This document shows, one piece after another, positions 1-11,485 of a DNA stretch of 64,000 nucleotides. Every line of letters starts with the position of its first letter. Positions within the stretch are counted from its first letter, which is position 1. The notes beneath the pieces were generated by a model. It did not search any database. It saw only the letters and a list, made by a program, of their open reading frames with translations, and was not told the DNA's origin. Origin of the DNA: Paramarasmius palmivorus (taxonomy: Eukaryota > Basidiomycota > Agaricomycetes > Agaricales > Marasmiaceae). The stretch covers positions 682,001 through 746,000 of the forward strand of contig JAYKXP010000017.1 in assembly GCA_037176845.1 (NCBI GenBank), in the 5' to 3' direction. The translations under genes and the position numbers were made by a program.

Positions 1-217
1 GGAAGAAGTGAAGGCAAGACAAAACCGCATCAGCTCCCAATCAGCTCTCAACACCATTAGAGCTGTTGGTCCAAGCGTGCGGGGCTTCATGTTATGCATT
101 ACGGCCTTGTTTACCCTCTTCTCCTAGCACGCATCATCTGCCCATTACATCTCTGCATCCTAAACCCATACAAGCATATCTCCACTGACACTCCAAACTC
201 CTCGCATTAACAGCCGC

Positions 218-1139
218 TTAGAAGAGGCGGACGGGCTTGCCCATGGTGGATTTGATGTGGAGCGACTTGACGTTTTGCCAGTTCTTCTTCAACAAGGAAA
301 CGAGGAAGTTGATACCTGAATCATGTTTAGGTACTATTAATTTAGAGGTCGGAGATGTGAACTTACTAAGCATAGTGTTGGCGAGAACTTGGTCATCGGT
401 CATTTGGACGTGGCCAACAGCAACACCCAAGCAAAGAACCTTCTTGAGCTGGAACTTGATGGTGGAGCGGACCTCAACAATCTTGTTGTTCAAGTCTTCA
501 GAGTGGGAGACGGGGGTAGGGAACTTGCCAGCTGTGAAGAACATTAGAGTTTGTGAAGGATATAACTTGAACAAGACACACCCTTGGAGAGACCGGGACC
601 GAGCAAACGAGGAATTTGCTTGATCAAAGCTTCAGAGGCAAGGAAAGCGTCGTATTTCTTGGCGAGCTTCTTAACGAGCTTCTTGTTTTTGTTGAGCCTG
701 GAAGCGAACGAGTGAATAACCGACCCCTCCGATGCTTCAATCGGCCACCTACTTCTTCAAGTCATCAACAGACATGTATTCAAGGTCGATCTGCTTAGCA
801 CGATCGATGTCGGCAGCATCGGCGAGAATGCAGATGGACATGCGAGGACGGGGGACATGAGGGAGTCTATAAAGATGTGATTAGACGTGGATTCTCCCTT
901 CTGAGCTATATCGTACGCACTTTACGGATCCAGAGAAACGCTTGTCACGCTGGGGGTCGTAGTTCTTGAGACCAATTTGAAGTTCGATAGTCTCCACAAA
1001 GTTACGCTTCTTCTCGCCGTTGGATTCAGCAAGCAGCTCTTTGATGGAGCCCCGCACGCTTGACACTGAGAGTTTGCTTCCACTATATACAGATTCAGCA
1101 CTCAATTTCAACTTCAGCTTTCGATGTTACTCACCTCAT
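218..1139 (-). CDS. RPL10A: 60S ribosomal protein uL1 (L10a)
   Basis: Component of the L1 stalk of the large ribosomal subunit, involved in release of deacylated tRNA from the E site. Six exons join into a full-length uL1 protein of about 217 residues. The first exon is only ATG-AG (1135-1139), followed by a 52-nt intron (1083-1134). The next exon carries the conserved [22 protein letters not shown] block, and the last part carries [20 protein letters not shown] and the C-terminus [11 protein letters not shown]. The final intron is 316-366 (GTAAGT to CAG); without it the frame reads through with extra residues. Other introns begin GTGCGT, GTAGGT and GTGTGT. The stop is TAA at 218-220. Highly confident of identity; exon edges were deduced by matching to the family. 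Confidence 0.96.
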
Positions 1140-1670
1140 GCTCGCCGACTTTTTTTGGTGGTCTTGAGGTGTTTCGTTAGATTTTTGGCGTATGGTTGCT
1201 CAGGAAAGCATCTCCAAGCCACAGCCGCAATAGGAAGCAACTGTACAGTGTGATAGGGAAGTGTGACATGCCGACGGTAAATGCCGAGGTTGACCGGCAT
1301 CGATCTTCAGTGACTCAGGTGCCACGGTACTGCCCGAGCACTGCCGAACTGCAACTTTGATCTTCATACTGTTCTATGACCTCTTCAACTCTGTGCTTGT
1401 TGCAGGCGCTGGCAGGCAGCTACTGTATACAGAGTTGAAGATCATGTGTGCTAACGGAGGGGAATAGTACTCTAAAGTTCCCGAGATTCCTAACTTCCGC
1501 TCCTAGCACTTCCGTGCAATTTTAAATCGTTTCGATGCTCACACCGAAACCACTCTTTTTCTTCCTCCTTCCGAAGATCTGGTGTCCTAATCAAGATTCC
1601 GGCTTGACTCGAGTCCGTATATATGAAAAGCAAGATGGAATGAAGTTACTTTTGTACCCGAATTCTCCTC
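1140..1670. other. intergenic: divergent promoter region of uL1 and the unknown gene at 1671
   Basis: No coding region is supported here. The stretch separates the minus-strand ribosomal protein gene from the plus-strand gene at 1671, so it should hold both promoters. I see no clear TATA box or repeat. Confidence 0.5.
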
Positions 1671-2672
1671 ATGGGCACTACCTCTCTCGCGCTAGCTTGC
1701 ATTGCTCTTGTCATTTCTCTTCTACATGCCTTAATTGCGGCCTGGATTCGGCCAAGATCTTACAATAGTAGGTGGGGCAATGATAGAGACATCATGCGAA
1801 AATTTCCTCTCTACAAAGCCACTGAGGATCTCTCTTACAAGCTCAGAAACATTGTTGACAACAACTTTGCCTTGATCTTCACCTCTGATCAATCCACGGA
1901 TCGCCAACGGTCGTACGCCGTCATGCACACATCCTATGTGTTTGGCCAATTCTTGTCATGGGTCCACATCTTGCGGAACGAGACAGAGTTCCTCAATCCT
2001 TCAATCAAACACCGTCATGATGCCCGCGCAATCAATCTCATCTTCAGGCACATTCGCACAACTCTCCTTACTGATGGAAGCTCATCCCCGTTCATGCTGT
2101 GGGCCGGCGAACAGCTTGCCATAGCCGAGATCATGACCGTCCGGGATCCTATGGAAGAAGGCGGGCAAGCGCGATGCGTGGGCTTTGCGACTTTTTGTCG
2201 GAAGTGGAAGGCAGATGAAGACTTTAGGGATTGGTTCCATCCTACAGCCGAAGGGCTCTTCCTTATCGGAGAGTCAAACGACCCCAGCGACTACGAAAGA
2301 CTGCAATGTTTGCAACACCTTCTTGCAGATCTCCTCGTACATCTCAACCCTCAGGATCACGATGCAGAGATGAGGATCATCCGTTGTCATGCCACGCCTT
2401 CATGGTGTAGATGCAACTATTGTGACAAGGCAAGGTCAATGACGATGAGCAGGCCGAGTGTCCTGCATAATTCTCCACAGAGCGTCTCCATACTCCCCGT
2501 TTTGCGACCCAATGCCCATGGCAAAGACGACAACATTAACATGGCGATGGAAGCCATGGTGAGGTGCGTGTCCCTTCTTGCAACCAGAACTGGTCGTCTG
2601 ATTCATTTTCCCGCAGAAATCTCTAACGCGGCCTGGCGGCTCTGTGCCACTCTCGACCAAGCAACCAAGTAG
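1671..2672 (+). CDS. membrane-anchored protein of unknown function
   Basis: A single uninterrupted frame of 333 residues starting at ATG 1671. Residues 4-25 form one hydrophobic segment (ALACIALVISLLHALIAAW), followed directly by basic residues, so the protein is probably a single-pass membrane or signal-anchored protein with the bulk on the other side. The middle part, with SYVFGQFLSWVHILRNETEF and a LWAGEQLAIAEIM stretch about 50 residues later, resembles a widespread fungal family of uncharacterised membrane-tethered proteins; this is recognition by pattern, with no known function. The C-terminal 100 residues hold a Cys-rich patch (WCRCNYC) near residue 246. No intron is needed, which is unusual for this window. 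Confidence 0.75.
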   Translation: MGTTSLALACIALVISLLHALIAAWIRPRSYNSRWGNDRDIMRKFPLYKATEDLSYKLRNIVDNNFALIFTSDQSTDRQRSYAVMHTSYVFGQFLSWVHILRNETEFLNPSIKHRHDARAINLIFRHIRTTLLTDGSSSPFMLWAGEQLAIAEIMTVRDPMEEGGQARCVGFATFCRKWKADEDFRDWFHPTAEGLFLIGESNDPSDYERLQCLQHLLADLLVHLNPQDHDAEMRIIRCHATPSWCRCNYCDKARSMTMSRPSVLHNSPQSVSILPVLRPNAHGKDDNINMAMEAMVRCVSLLATRTGRLIHFPAEISNAAWRLCATLDQATK

Positions 2673-2895
2673 CTCGAAGCGCATGGACTGGCTTCTTACA
2701 CCTATGTTTTTATGCATGTACCAGTAACAGTAAAATTGTATTGTACCGTGTTGTAAAGTATGAAACACCGATGAACTACTCGAAATCCAAAAGCCCGCCA
2801 GCGATCTAAGTGATAAAATATACAGTTTGGGTTCCAATCGATACACAACAAAGCAAATCGAAAAACTTTTTGGAAAGGATTCCTACCTCATAGAA

Positions 2896-5800
2896 TCAAC
2901 ACGAAAACTTGAATACACCGAGTGTGTTTCCAAAACCAGCTAAACTGATGTAACGGGTGACTATGAAAGGTGTGACACGAGTGAATGGAAGGCGGGGTAC
3001 AGATGCTCGGGTAGAAACATCGGAGGAGCTAGATGAGTTCGAGGACGGTGATGATGAGGGTGGTGACTCGTCAGGTTCAGTGACGAGCGAAGATAAAGGC
3101 GAACTTTGAAGGTGTGATATGCACGGATCAAATGTCCATATCTCCCAGCGGCCTAATATAGTCGATGAGAGCCCTTGCATCGAATGTGTGACTTTGAGAC
3201 TACTAGTAGATGTAGTTGAACCATTGGACTGTCCAGCGATTCTCGGTCTTCGTCGTACCCCGACTATCTTTCCATCATAGATGTCCCACCCGCCTCGTTC
3301 ACATGTAGTATCAGTGATCCAAGCAACATAAGACCGATGCCAGGACGATGTTGAGGGCTTGGAAAGATCTTGTGTGCCAATGAAAAGGCGTCTTTCCTCA
3401 ATGTCGGAGGGGAAGATTAAGCCTTCAGAAAGCCGCCTACTTGCGTCGGCTTTCTCAGAGGCTCTCCTGGAATGGACCCCATGACCAGACACGGGAAATG
3501 GCGATACATCTGAAATCGAGGGACCTCTACTCCGCAACAATGGTGACGAAGGGTTAGACGCGCTGCTATTTCTGCGTGAATTCCGCCCCAGACTACTCTG
3601 GGAATGCTTTTTGCCCGGCGATGTCGTTTGGATGCAAGAACATCGTCGAGTATCATCGTTCCGGTAAATCTTGTAGAACCTGACCACAGTATCGACAGAG
3701 AAACTGAGGCAGACACTGTCTGCAGGAAGGTTACCACAGAAGTGACATATCTCGGTGGGAACAGGCGATATTCGGAGCTGATTGATTCTTCCAAACGACT
3801 CGTCGAGAATCCGTACACACTCGCCAGTTTGACCGTCCCAGAGCGAGATGACGCCACTCTCGGTGACGGCGGCTACTATGGTATATGTTTCCTCGGAGAT
3901 GGTGGGCTGACATATATGGACTTGGCTGACAATGTCAGTCGGATGTCCTGCTTGGATGATCAAGTTTTCTTTGATCAACGAAGTGTCGCTCCCCGCTTCT
4001 ATGATTTCGGCAGAGCCATCTTCGAGACAGAATGCTACGGCGGTTCTGTCGCTGGGATTGATGTTTACCACTTTGGAGTAAACAACGGGACTCGTAGATG
4101 ATGGGTGTAGGTGTATGGATGCTGGGTGTCCTCCAACAGCATGTTTTACAACCGCTCCGTTCTCATAGATTGCGAGCACGAAGATGGATGCCGAAGTGAA
4201 GGGTGAAGGTGCGTTGTCGGAAGGTGATGTCGGAGTTGAATTGCCAGAAACAAAACGTAGATCCCTGACACCTGCTGATGAGTGTGGAAGAGTCATATGT
4301 GGATACGCGCGAAGCGTCTTCTTCTGTATATTCCATACGGCTATAGTCCCCGCACCCGTCCCAACTGCGCAGAAATGGCCTTTAGGGTCCATCGCTACTG
4401 CAGTCAAAGTTGAGGTAGCTAGTGATGTGCTAGCCTGGAGGAGGAAGTCGCTAGCATCAATGAGGACATGTTCGCCTAACATTGTCTTCCAGATGGCCAC
4501 TTCGTTGTGTAACCCAACCGAGATAACAGCCCGACCGTCGCTACTAGTCGCAATGAGCTCGACATCGCTAGGGAACGCCCTCGGTAGCGTTGAAAAAGAG
4601 GCACGTTTCTCCAAAGCAGGTACTGATTCCTTGGGGTCCTTTGAGGGCTCGGCACTCTCACGATGTTTTTGGGCGTCTAGAAGTTCCGCGTTTTTCAACA
4701 GATACAGAAGCAGACCCCATAACACGAGCGTTGTCGCTGCAATCGGCAAGACCATGATCTTGATGAGCCACAGAACCGATCGAACTGTGCGGGCCAGGCG
4801 CCTGTTATGGGTCTTGTGATACTCTGTAGAGGGTTCTGCATTATTGGCGTCGGCTCTAAACGTCAATACAGTCGGTGCCTCGATTCGGAGGTGTAAAGGA
4901 AGGCCGGTCGGATTGAGTAGTTTCCAAATCAGCAAGTCTGGCTGAAGGTTTGCGTGATTGACTGATGGTGGGGTACCATTTCGGGTCAGGGCACCTCGCG
5001 GCGGGGTCTGGACATTAGTTTTGACCTGAGCATTTTCGGGAGGCATGGTTGCATAGTAAAGCGTCCCTGTTATGGCCAACAACTGACAGAAAAGCAAGGT
5101 TTGTAAGGCGTTCTCTTGCATTGTAGAAAAAGAACACACCAGGACCAGACTCAAGTTTTTCTTTGCACGCCCACTCAGGAGTTTACGAATGATAACACCG
5201 AGTTTCCACATGGAAGACGAGTTGGCCTTGATGGGTCCATTCTCCGAATCCTTGCGTGATAAGGCTGGTGCCAGTCCCACGTCCTGTCGCAAGAGTTCGT
5301 CCAACTAAAACTCACGAGTTAGATATAGAAGAACAGCAAGGGAAGACACGTACCTCAAGACGCTGTATATCAATAGATAAAACCGCCATGAAAAACGTAT
5401 GCGCCAGGAACCAATGTGCAACAAGAACCACAATGGCGAAAATGCAAAACTGCCTGATCGCCCCTGTAGCAAACACTGCAATGACACCCAGAATAGCATT
5501 GTAAGAAACGACCTTGAGCGTATTGGAAGTCCCGGCTCGACTCAATCCCTCAGCGACCCGTTGTTTTACAGATAGGGTCACAGGTGTCCTTCCCACTGCC
5601 TCAACCTTTGATATAGAAAGGTGTCAATTTGTGTCTGAGAAGATAAGCGAAAAAAATCGTACGAGGTTGAACATGTTTTCAGCACCAACAAACACAATCA
5701 CGACCGGTAACAGCTCCCTGAAAAGGCATAAGCCAGATTTGTCAAAATGAGCCGATAATAGACCTTACCAAGGCACGAGAGTAACTCTGAACCCAACAAG

Positions 5801-6916
5801 AGCACAAACGCTCAGACTTGTTATCGTACTGACAATGATTTCGACCAAAGCGGTAAAGGCCACACCAGTGCGGGAGTGCACCGAGGTCAACTGCCTCATG
5901 CCCCAGAACACATAGATGAAGAAGCTCGCGTAAGCGAAATAAGGCAACGCCGAAATGGCCGACCAAGCTTTCTTCCGAGATCGAGTCGCATCATACTACA
6001 GCAAAACAGGAGAGTATTAATGACTGCGCAGCAATCTTCAAGCGAAGGCGAGGCCTACCTCTAACGCAATCAATGTTGGCTCTGCGGAGTGGGAAGATAA
6101 GTCGGCGTCGTGTACGGCAACTGTTTTGATTGCTTGTATCCAATTCGTATGTTCTGTTGTGCCAAAACAGTCCGATTCGGGGAAGAAGTAGGTGAGGGCC
6201 AGATATTGCGCAAAGTCAAAGGTGTTGTGGTGTTCGTTCGATCCCCGGCCTGCAAGAACCATTTGAGGGGTAACGGGGATCCCATCAAGTGATACATTCT
6301 TGGATAGGCTAAGCGTGTCCAAGATGTTTGGGTCCGAGAGTAATGATGTTCTGTCGTGGCCCCAAAACACTAATGGACTGAGGACAAAGCAGCGGTCGTC
6401 GGGTCTCTTTAGACAAGGTATATTGCGGGAGGTGATTGCGTCTTGTAACCGCGTCTCGAAATTGAGTGTTGATAGAAGTATGCGCTGATTGAGAGCACCG
6501 TCATCGTCTTCTGATAATGGACTCTGTACTAGAACGCGTTCTACCCGAATGGTAGCTCCAGTGCCGCACCTTGCACGAGAGACGGGGTCTTCGCGTGCAA
6601 GAAGGGCGTCATGGCCTGACCATAGGTTTACGAGATCATGTTGTGTATGTAGGGAGGAAAATGCGGTGAAAATGGACGAGAGTTGCTGGTTTGAGCTGGA
6701 ATAGAGGTCGAGGGCGGGGTAGAAGAGGGAGGTAATGACAATTCCAGATATAAGAATAATTCGGATTTGATGCGTAGCACAATGTCTGCATGCGACCACG
6801 ATTAGGTCCCGAGTTACAAAGAGAGTGAAACGTGCGACTCACAGTCCAAAACGAAGGAAAAACCGATGTCCAAGAGTCCTGGCCCACTGTAAGAGCCAGC
6901 GAAACAAGGCAAGCAT
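2896..6916 (-). CDS. SCP1: SREBP cleavage-activating protein (SCAP/Scp1-like)
   Basis: SCAP escorts the sterol-regulated transcription factor SREBP from the endoplasmic reticulum to the Golgi when sterol is low; in fungi this supports growth in low oxygen. Start chosen at 6916: exon 1 reads MLALFRWLLQW and joins across an intron to LHCATHQIRIILISG, the first membrane segment. A luminal loop follows, then the sterol-sensing domain from about 5950 to 5310 (LPYFAYASFFIYVFWG, ELLPVVIVFVGAENMFNL, AHWFLAHTFFMAVLSIDIQR). A large last exon (5304-2896) holds two further hydrophobic segments and a C-terminal WD40 propeller; blades include AVAMDPKGHFCAVGTGAG and a later LWDGQTGECVRIL. Length is about 1,130 residues, normal for the family. 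It is divergent to PDX1, with 303 bases between start codons. Confidence 0.9.
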
Positions 6917-7219
6917 GTCCTATCGAAACAGACAACGATTGAGCAGGATGGTTGAGTAGGTCCTGCCTGGGAGATGATGGTGGTAGAGAAAGAAGAGTGA
7001 AAGGACTATTGAAGAAGCATGCAAGCGCGAGGCAAATAGTAGAGTTAATAGAAGCCAATAAGCAACATTATTTCTCTGCGAAAGCCGAGGTGACTGGGCC
7101 AAGGAACGTCCGAAGAAAAACGTGACCTCCGGACTTTTCGGGCTGGTTCTCCGATCCGCCTTGCACTCAACGCCCAACTCGGAGGACATCCTCTCCCCGC
7201 AGGTATCTCTACTACCGCC
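6917..7219. promoter_or_regulatory. shared divergent promoter of SCAP and PDX1
   Basis: Only 303 bases separate the start codons of the two genes, so both promoters and 5' leaders must lie here. I see no clear sterol-response element or TATA box by eye. The assignment rests on gene arrangement alone. Confidence 0.5.
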
Positions 7220-8460
7220 ATGGCCTCTGTCAGATCTCTCTCCCAGTCTACTATCAAAGCTTCTCGTATTGCTTCGCGGTGTAATTCTGTCAGAGGTGAG
7301 CTCCGTTCATTTCTTTGGGGTTAGAAAATACTGATCCACTCGTGTCCGCAACCCATGGAACAGGTTTACACCAGTCGAGCGCAAGGCTTGCGACGACAAA
7401 GTTTCAAATGCCAGCAATGTCACCTACAATGACTGAAGGAGGCATTGCTTCTTGGAAAAAGAAAGAGGGCGAAGCATTTTCAGCCGGAGATGTGCTACTT
7501 GAAATTGTACGTTTCTTTGACACGTTCAGCTTCTTACTTTAAAGCTGAATTTTTGTCTAGGAAACTGATAAGGCTACTATTGACGTCGAGGCCCAGGATG
7601 ATGGTGTCATGGGGAAAATTCTGGTTCGTCTGAAACCACAAACTCGCGTTCTCTACTGACAGACGCGTTTGTACCAGGTTCCTGACGGCGCCAAGGGCGT
7701 CAAAGTCGGAAAGCTCATCGCACTTCTCGTAGAGGAAGGAGACGACATCTCAAACCTGGAAGTCCCCAAGGAAGAAGAGCCAGCGCCAGCGAAGGAAGCA
7801 GAATCATCCTCTTCTGCCTCGACACCACCACCTCCGCAACCCCAGTCCGCCTCCGCTCCTGCATCGCCACCTTCATCCGCCTCGCACTCTCACGTTCACC
7901 CAACTCACTCTCGTACTCTCTTCCCATCCGTCCTCCGAATTCTCGCGGAGAATGGTATCGCAGATGCGAACAAAATCAAGGGAACGGGCGTTCGCGGAAT
8001 GTTGACTAAGGGAGATGTCCTAGCTTACCTCGGCAAGGCTTCAAGTCCAATGGGTTCATACAAGGAGTCACCTTCACCTATTCAGCAAGCTGCTCAATCA
8101 GCGCCAGCGGCCAAGAAGCCGGAACCCAAGGTACACCCAGTAACAGATTTGCTTAATTTCGGTTTTCTAACTTTTTCCCTATAGGCTCTCGACGGCCCTG
8201 CTATCCGTCAGCTCATCGTGTCTACAATGCTTAGCAACTCAGTCAAAGCACGTAGCCTCCCACGTAAGCTCACCAGATACCTCAAAGTGACAGACCGCAG
8301 CTTACGCGCAATTTTCACAGCATCAACTACAGCAGCAGACTTTGATTCTATCATCGCCGACTACCTACCCCCGAAGAAATCCAAAACACCCTCTACCGAA
8401 GTTGCTCCGACACCTAAATCCTCCACAAAGAGCACCAACTTCCTCGACGGGCTACTTTGA
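7220..8460 (+). CDS. PDX1: pyruvate dehydrogenase complex E3-binding protein (protein X)
   Basis: Mitochondrial core subunit that docks dihydrolipoamide dehydrogenase (E3) onto the E2 core. Five exons: 7220-7295, 7374-7506, 7561-7623, 7678-8130 and 8185-8460. The N-terminus ([20 protein letters not shown]) is a basic, Ser-rich mitochondrial targeting sequence. A lipoyl domain follows, starting at [20 protein letters not shown], with the lipoylated lysine in [13 protein letters not shown] long Pro/Ala/Ser linker comes next, then the peripheral subunit-binding domain ([34 protein letters not shown]). There is no acyltransferase domain and no HxxxDG motif, which separates it from E2 itself. The C-terminal 90 residues are short and ordinary for fungal protein X. 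Confidence 0.93.
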
Positions 8461-9077
8461 CATTAATTAGACTTATTCTTCGCTTCATTTCGGTGGGATA
8501 ATCTGTGCTTTGTTATAGAATTGTTGGTTGCACATTTTTTGAACGTTCCTGTCCAGAAAGAGTACACTTGAATAATAGACTACAGTAAGACTATGTGCCT
8601 AACCAAGAACCTCGTATCGAAAGTAAATTGTACTGGTAGAGGTGTTGCAGTTCCAAGAAGAAAGGGTAAGAAAGGTATTACACAATGGCGTTCATAGGCG
8701 CGAATCCAAAGGAGAAGTACGACCTGCGACGGGGAATATGGGAATATGGGTGATAGATGCACAATGATCGAATGGGAAGGCATGGTAAAGGAAACGACGT
8801 CGGACGCAGCGCCGTGTACAACAAGGAAAGAATGTGTAGCAGATGAAAGAGGGGGTGTGATGATATGATGCAAGGGGAAGAGGAATGTGGACAATGCAAT
8901 GGGGGGTGTTGAGTGAAAAGCTACTAAAACACAGTGACGAACGGGAAGAATTGCTTCCCGCATTAAACCAGGGCGCAAACAAGCCAAGAAATATGATAGA
9001 TTATCAGGGGAATGGTGTATCATGAAAGGATGGTGAGTCGTGTCAACTTTTTAGTGCGCGTTGACCATTCATCTCGG
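8461..9077. other. intergenic between convergent PDX1 and kinase
   Basis: Both neighbouring genes end toward this stretch, so it holds their 3' untranslated regions. Short open frames occur here but show no family similarity or codon signal, and I support none of them. Confidence 0.5.
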
Positions 9078-10740
<1,663 letters not shown>

Positions 10741-11485
10741 GTCGCATACCCACGTTAGCAAGGGAAGTGGGGAAAGCCAAGACAGAAAACAAAAGGGCTG
10801 GTTCTTTAATACGGAAGAAGGAGAACGAGTACAAGGAACAACGAATTTAGGAATCTACACAATGTCACTCTTTACGTAAAGCTCCGTCGTCTCCTAAATT
10901 GATTGCAAAGTTCCGCGTCCCGACGACCACCTGCCTGGTCTCTAGCCTCCTTTATGACCAGAATATCCTGACACGAGGCAAGTGCAGGTAGAGAGGCTAA
11001 ATGCAAAAGACAGAAAATGAAATGGTATATCTCAAACCAAAATGGGAAATGTGTAAGAGCTTGAGAAACCCTTTCAACTCCAAAATTTTTGTGCAGTTCA
11101 AAGGCATCAACAAATACGCGAGGCAGGATGAAAGACAAAAGGATCGAAGATCTCTCGCGTGATAGTAGAGCGCCTCCCTGAGGCTCCTAATTGTCTTCAT
11201 CAAAATAGGACAAGTGCCCCAGGTAACCAAAGTTCTCGTGCTTTGTTCACTACTAGCACCGAAGTGACGACTTCGCAACCGCAACTCGTATATACGCCGT
11301 GAGAGTTACACTTGTAAAAGGCTTTCTCGATCGAGCTCAAGCACTGAAGTGATCGCAACGATCACCATCATACTGTACTTCCCTGCCAAAAGTATCCCTC
11401 TACTGAAATAGTGTCCATGTACTCTCCCCAACTTTCAGCCCTAGAATTCGGAGATCAATGATTGTCGACGATGTCTAGGTGCTAC
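10741..11485. other. intergenic between YANK kinase start and zinc-cluster factor end
   Basis: Holds the kinase promoter and the 3' end of the transcription factor gene. Two overlapping minus-strand open frames of under 100 codons lie at 10872-11284 but have no recognisable features. I see no repeat or RNA gene. Confidence 0.45.

Noticed and set aside
237..623. Long plus-strand open frame over the ribosomal protein gene
   Set aside because: It is the antisense shadow of the strongly conserved uL1 coding sequence.
3604..4819. Plus-strand open frames of 165 and 211 codons
   Set aside because: They lie opposite the SCAP WD40 and linker coding exon and have no family similarity.
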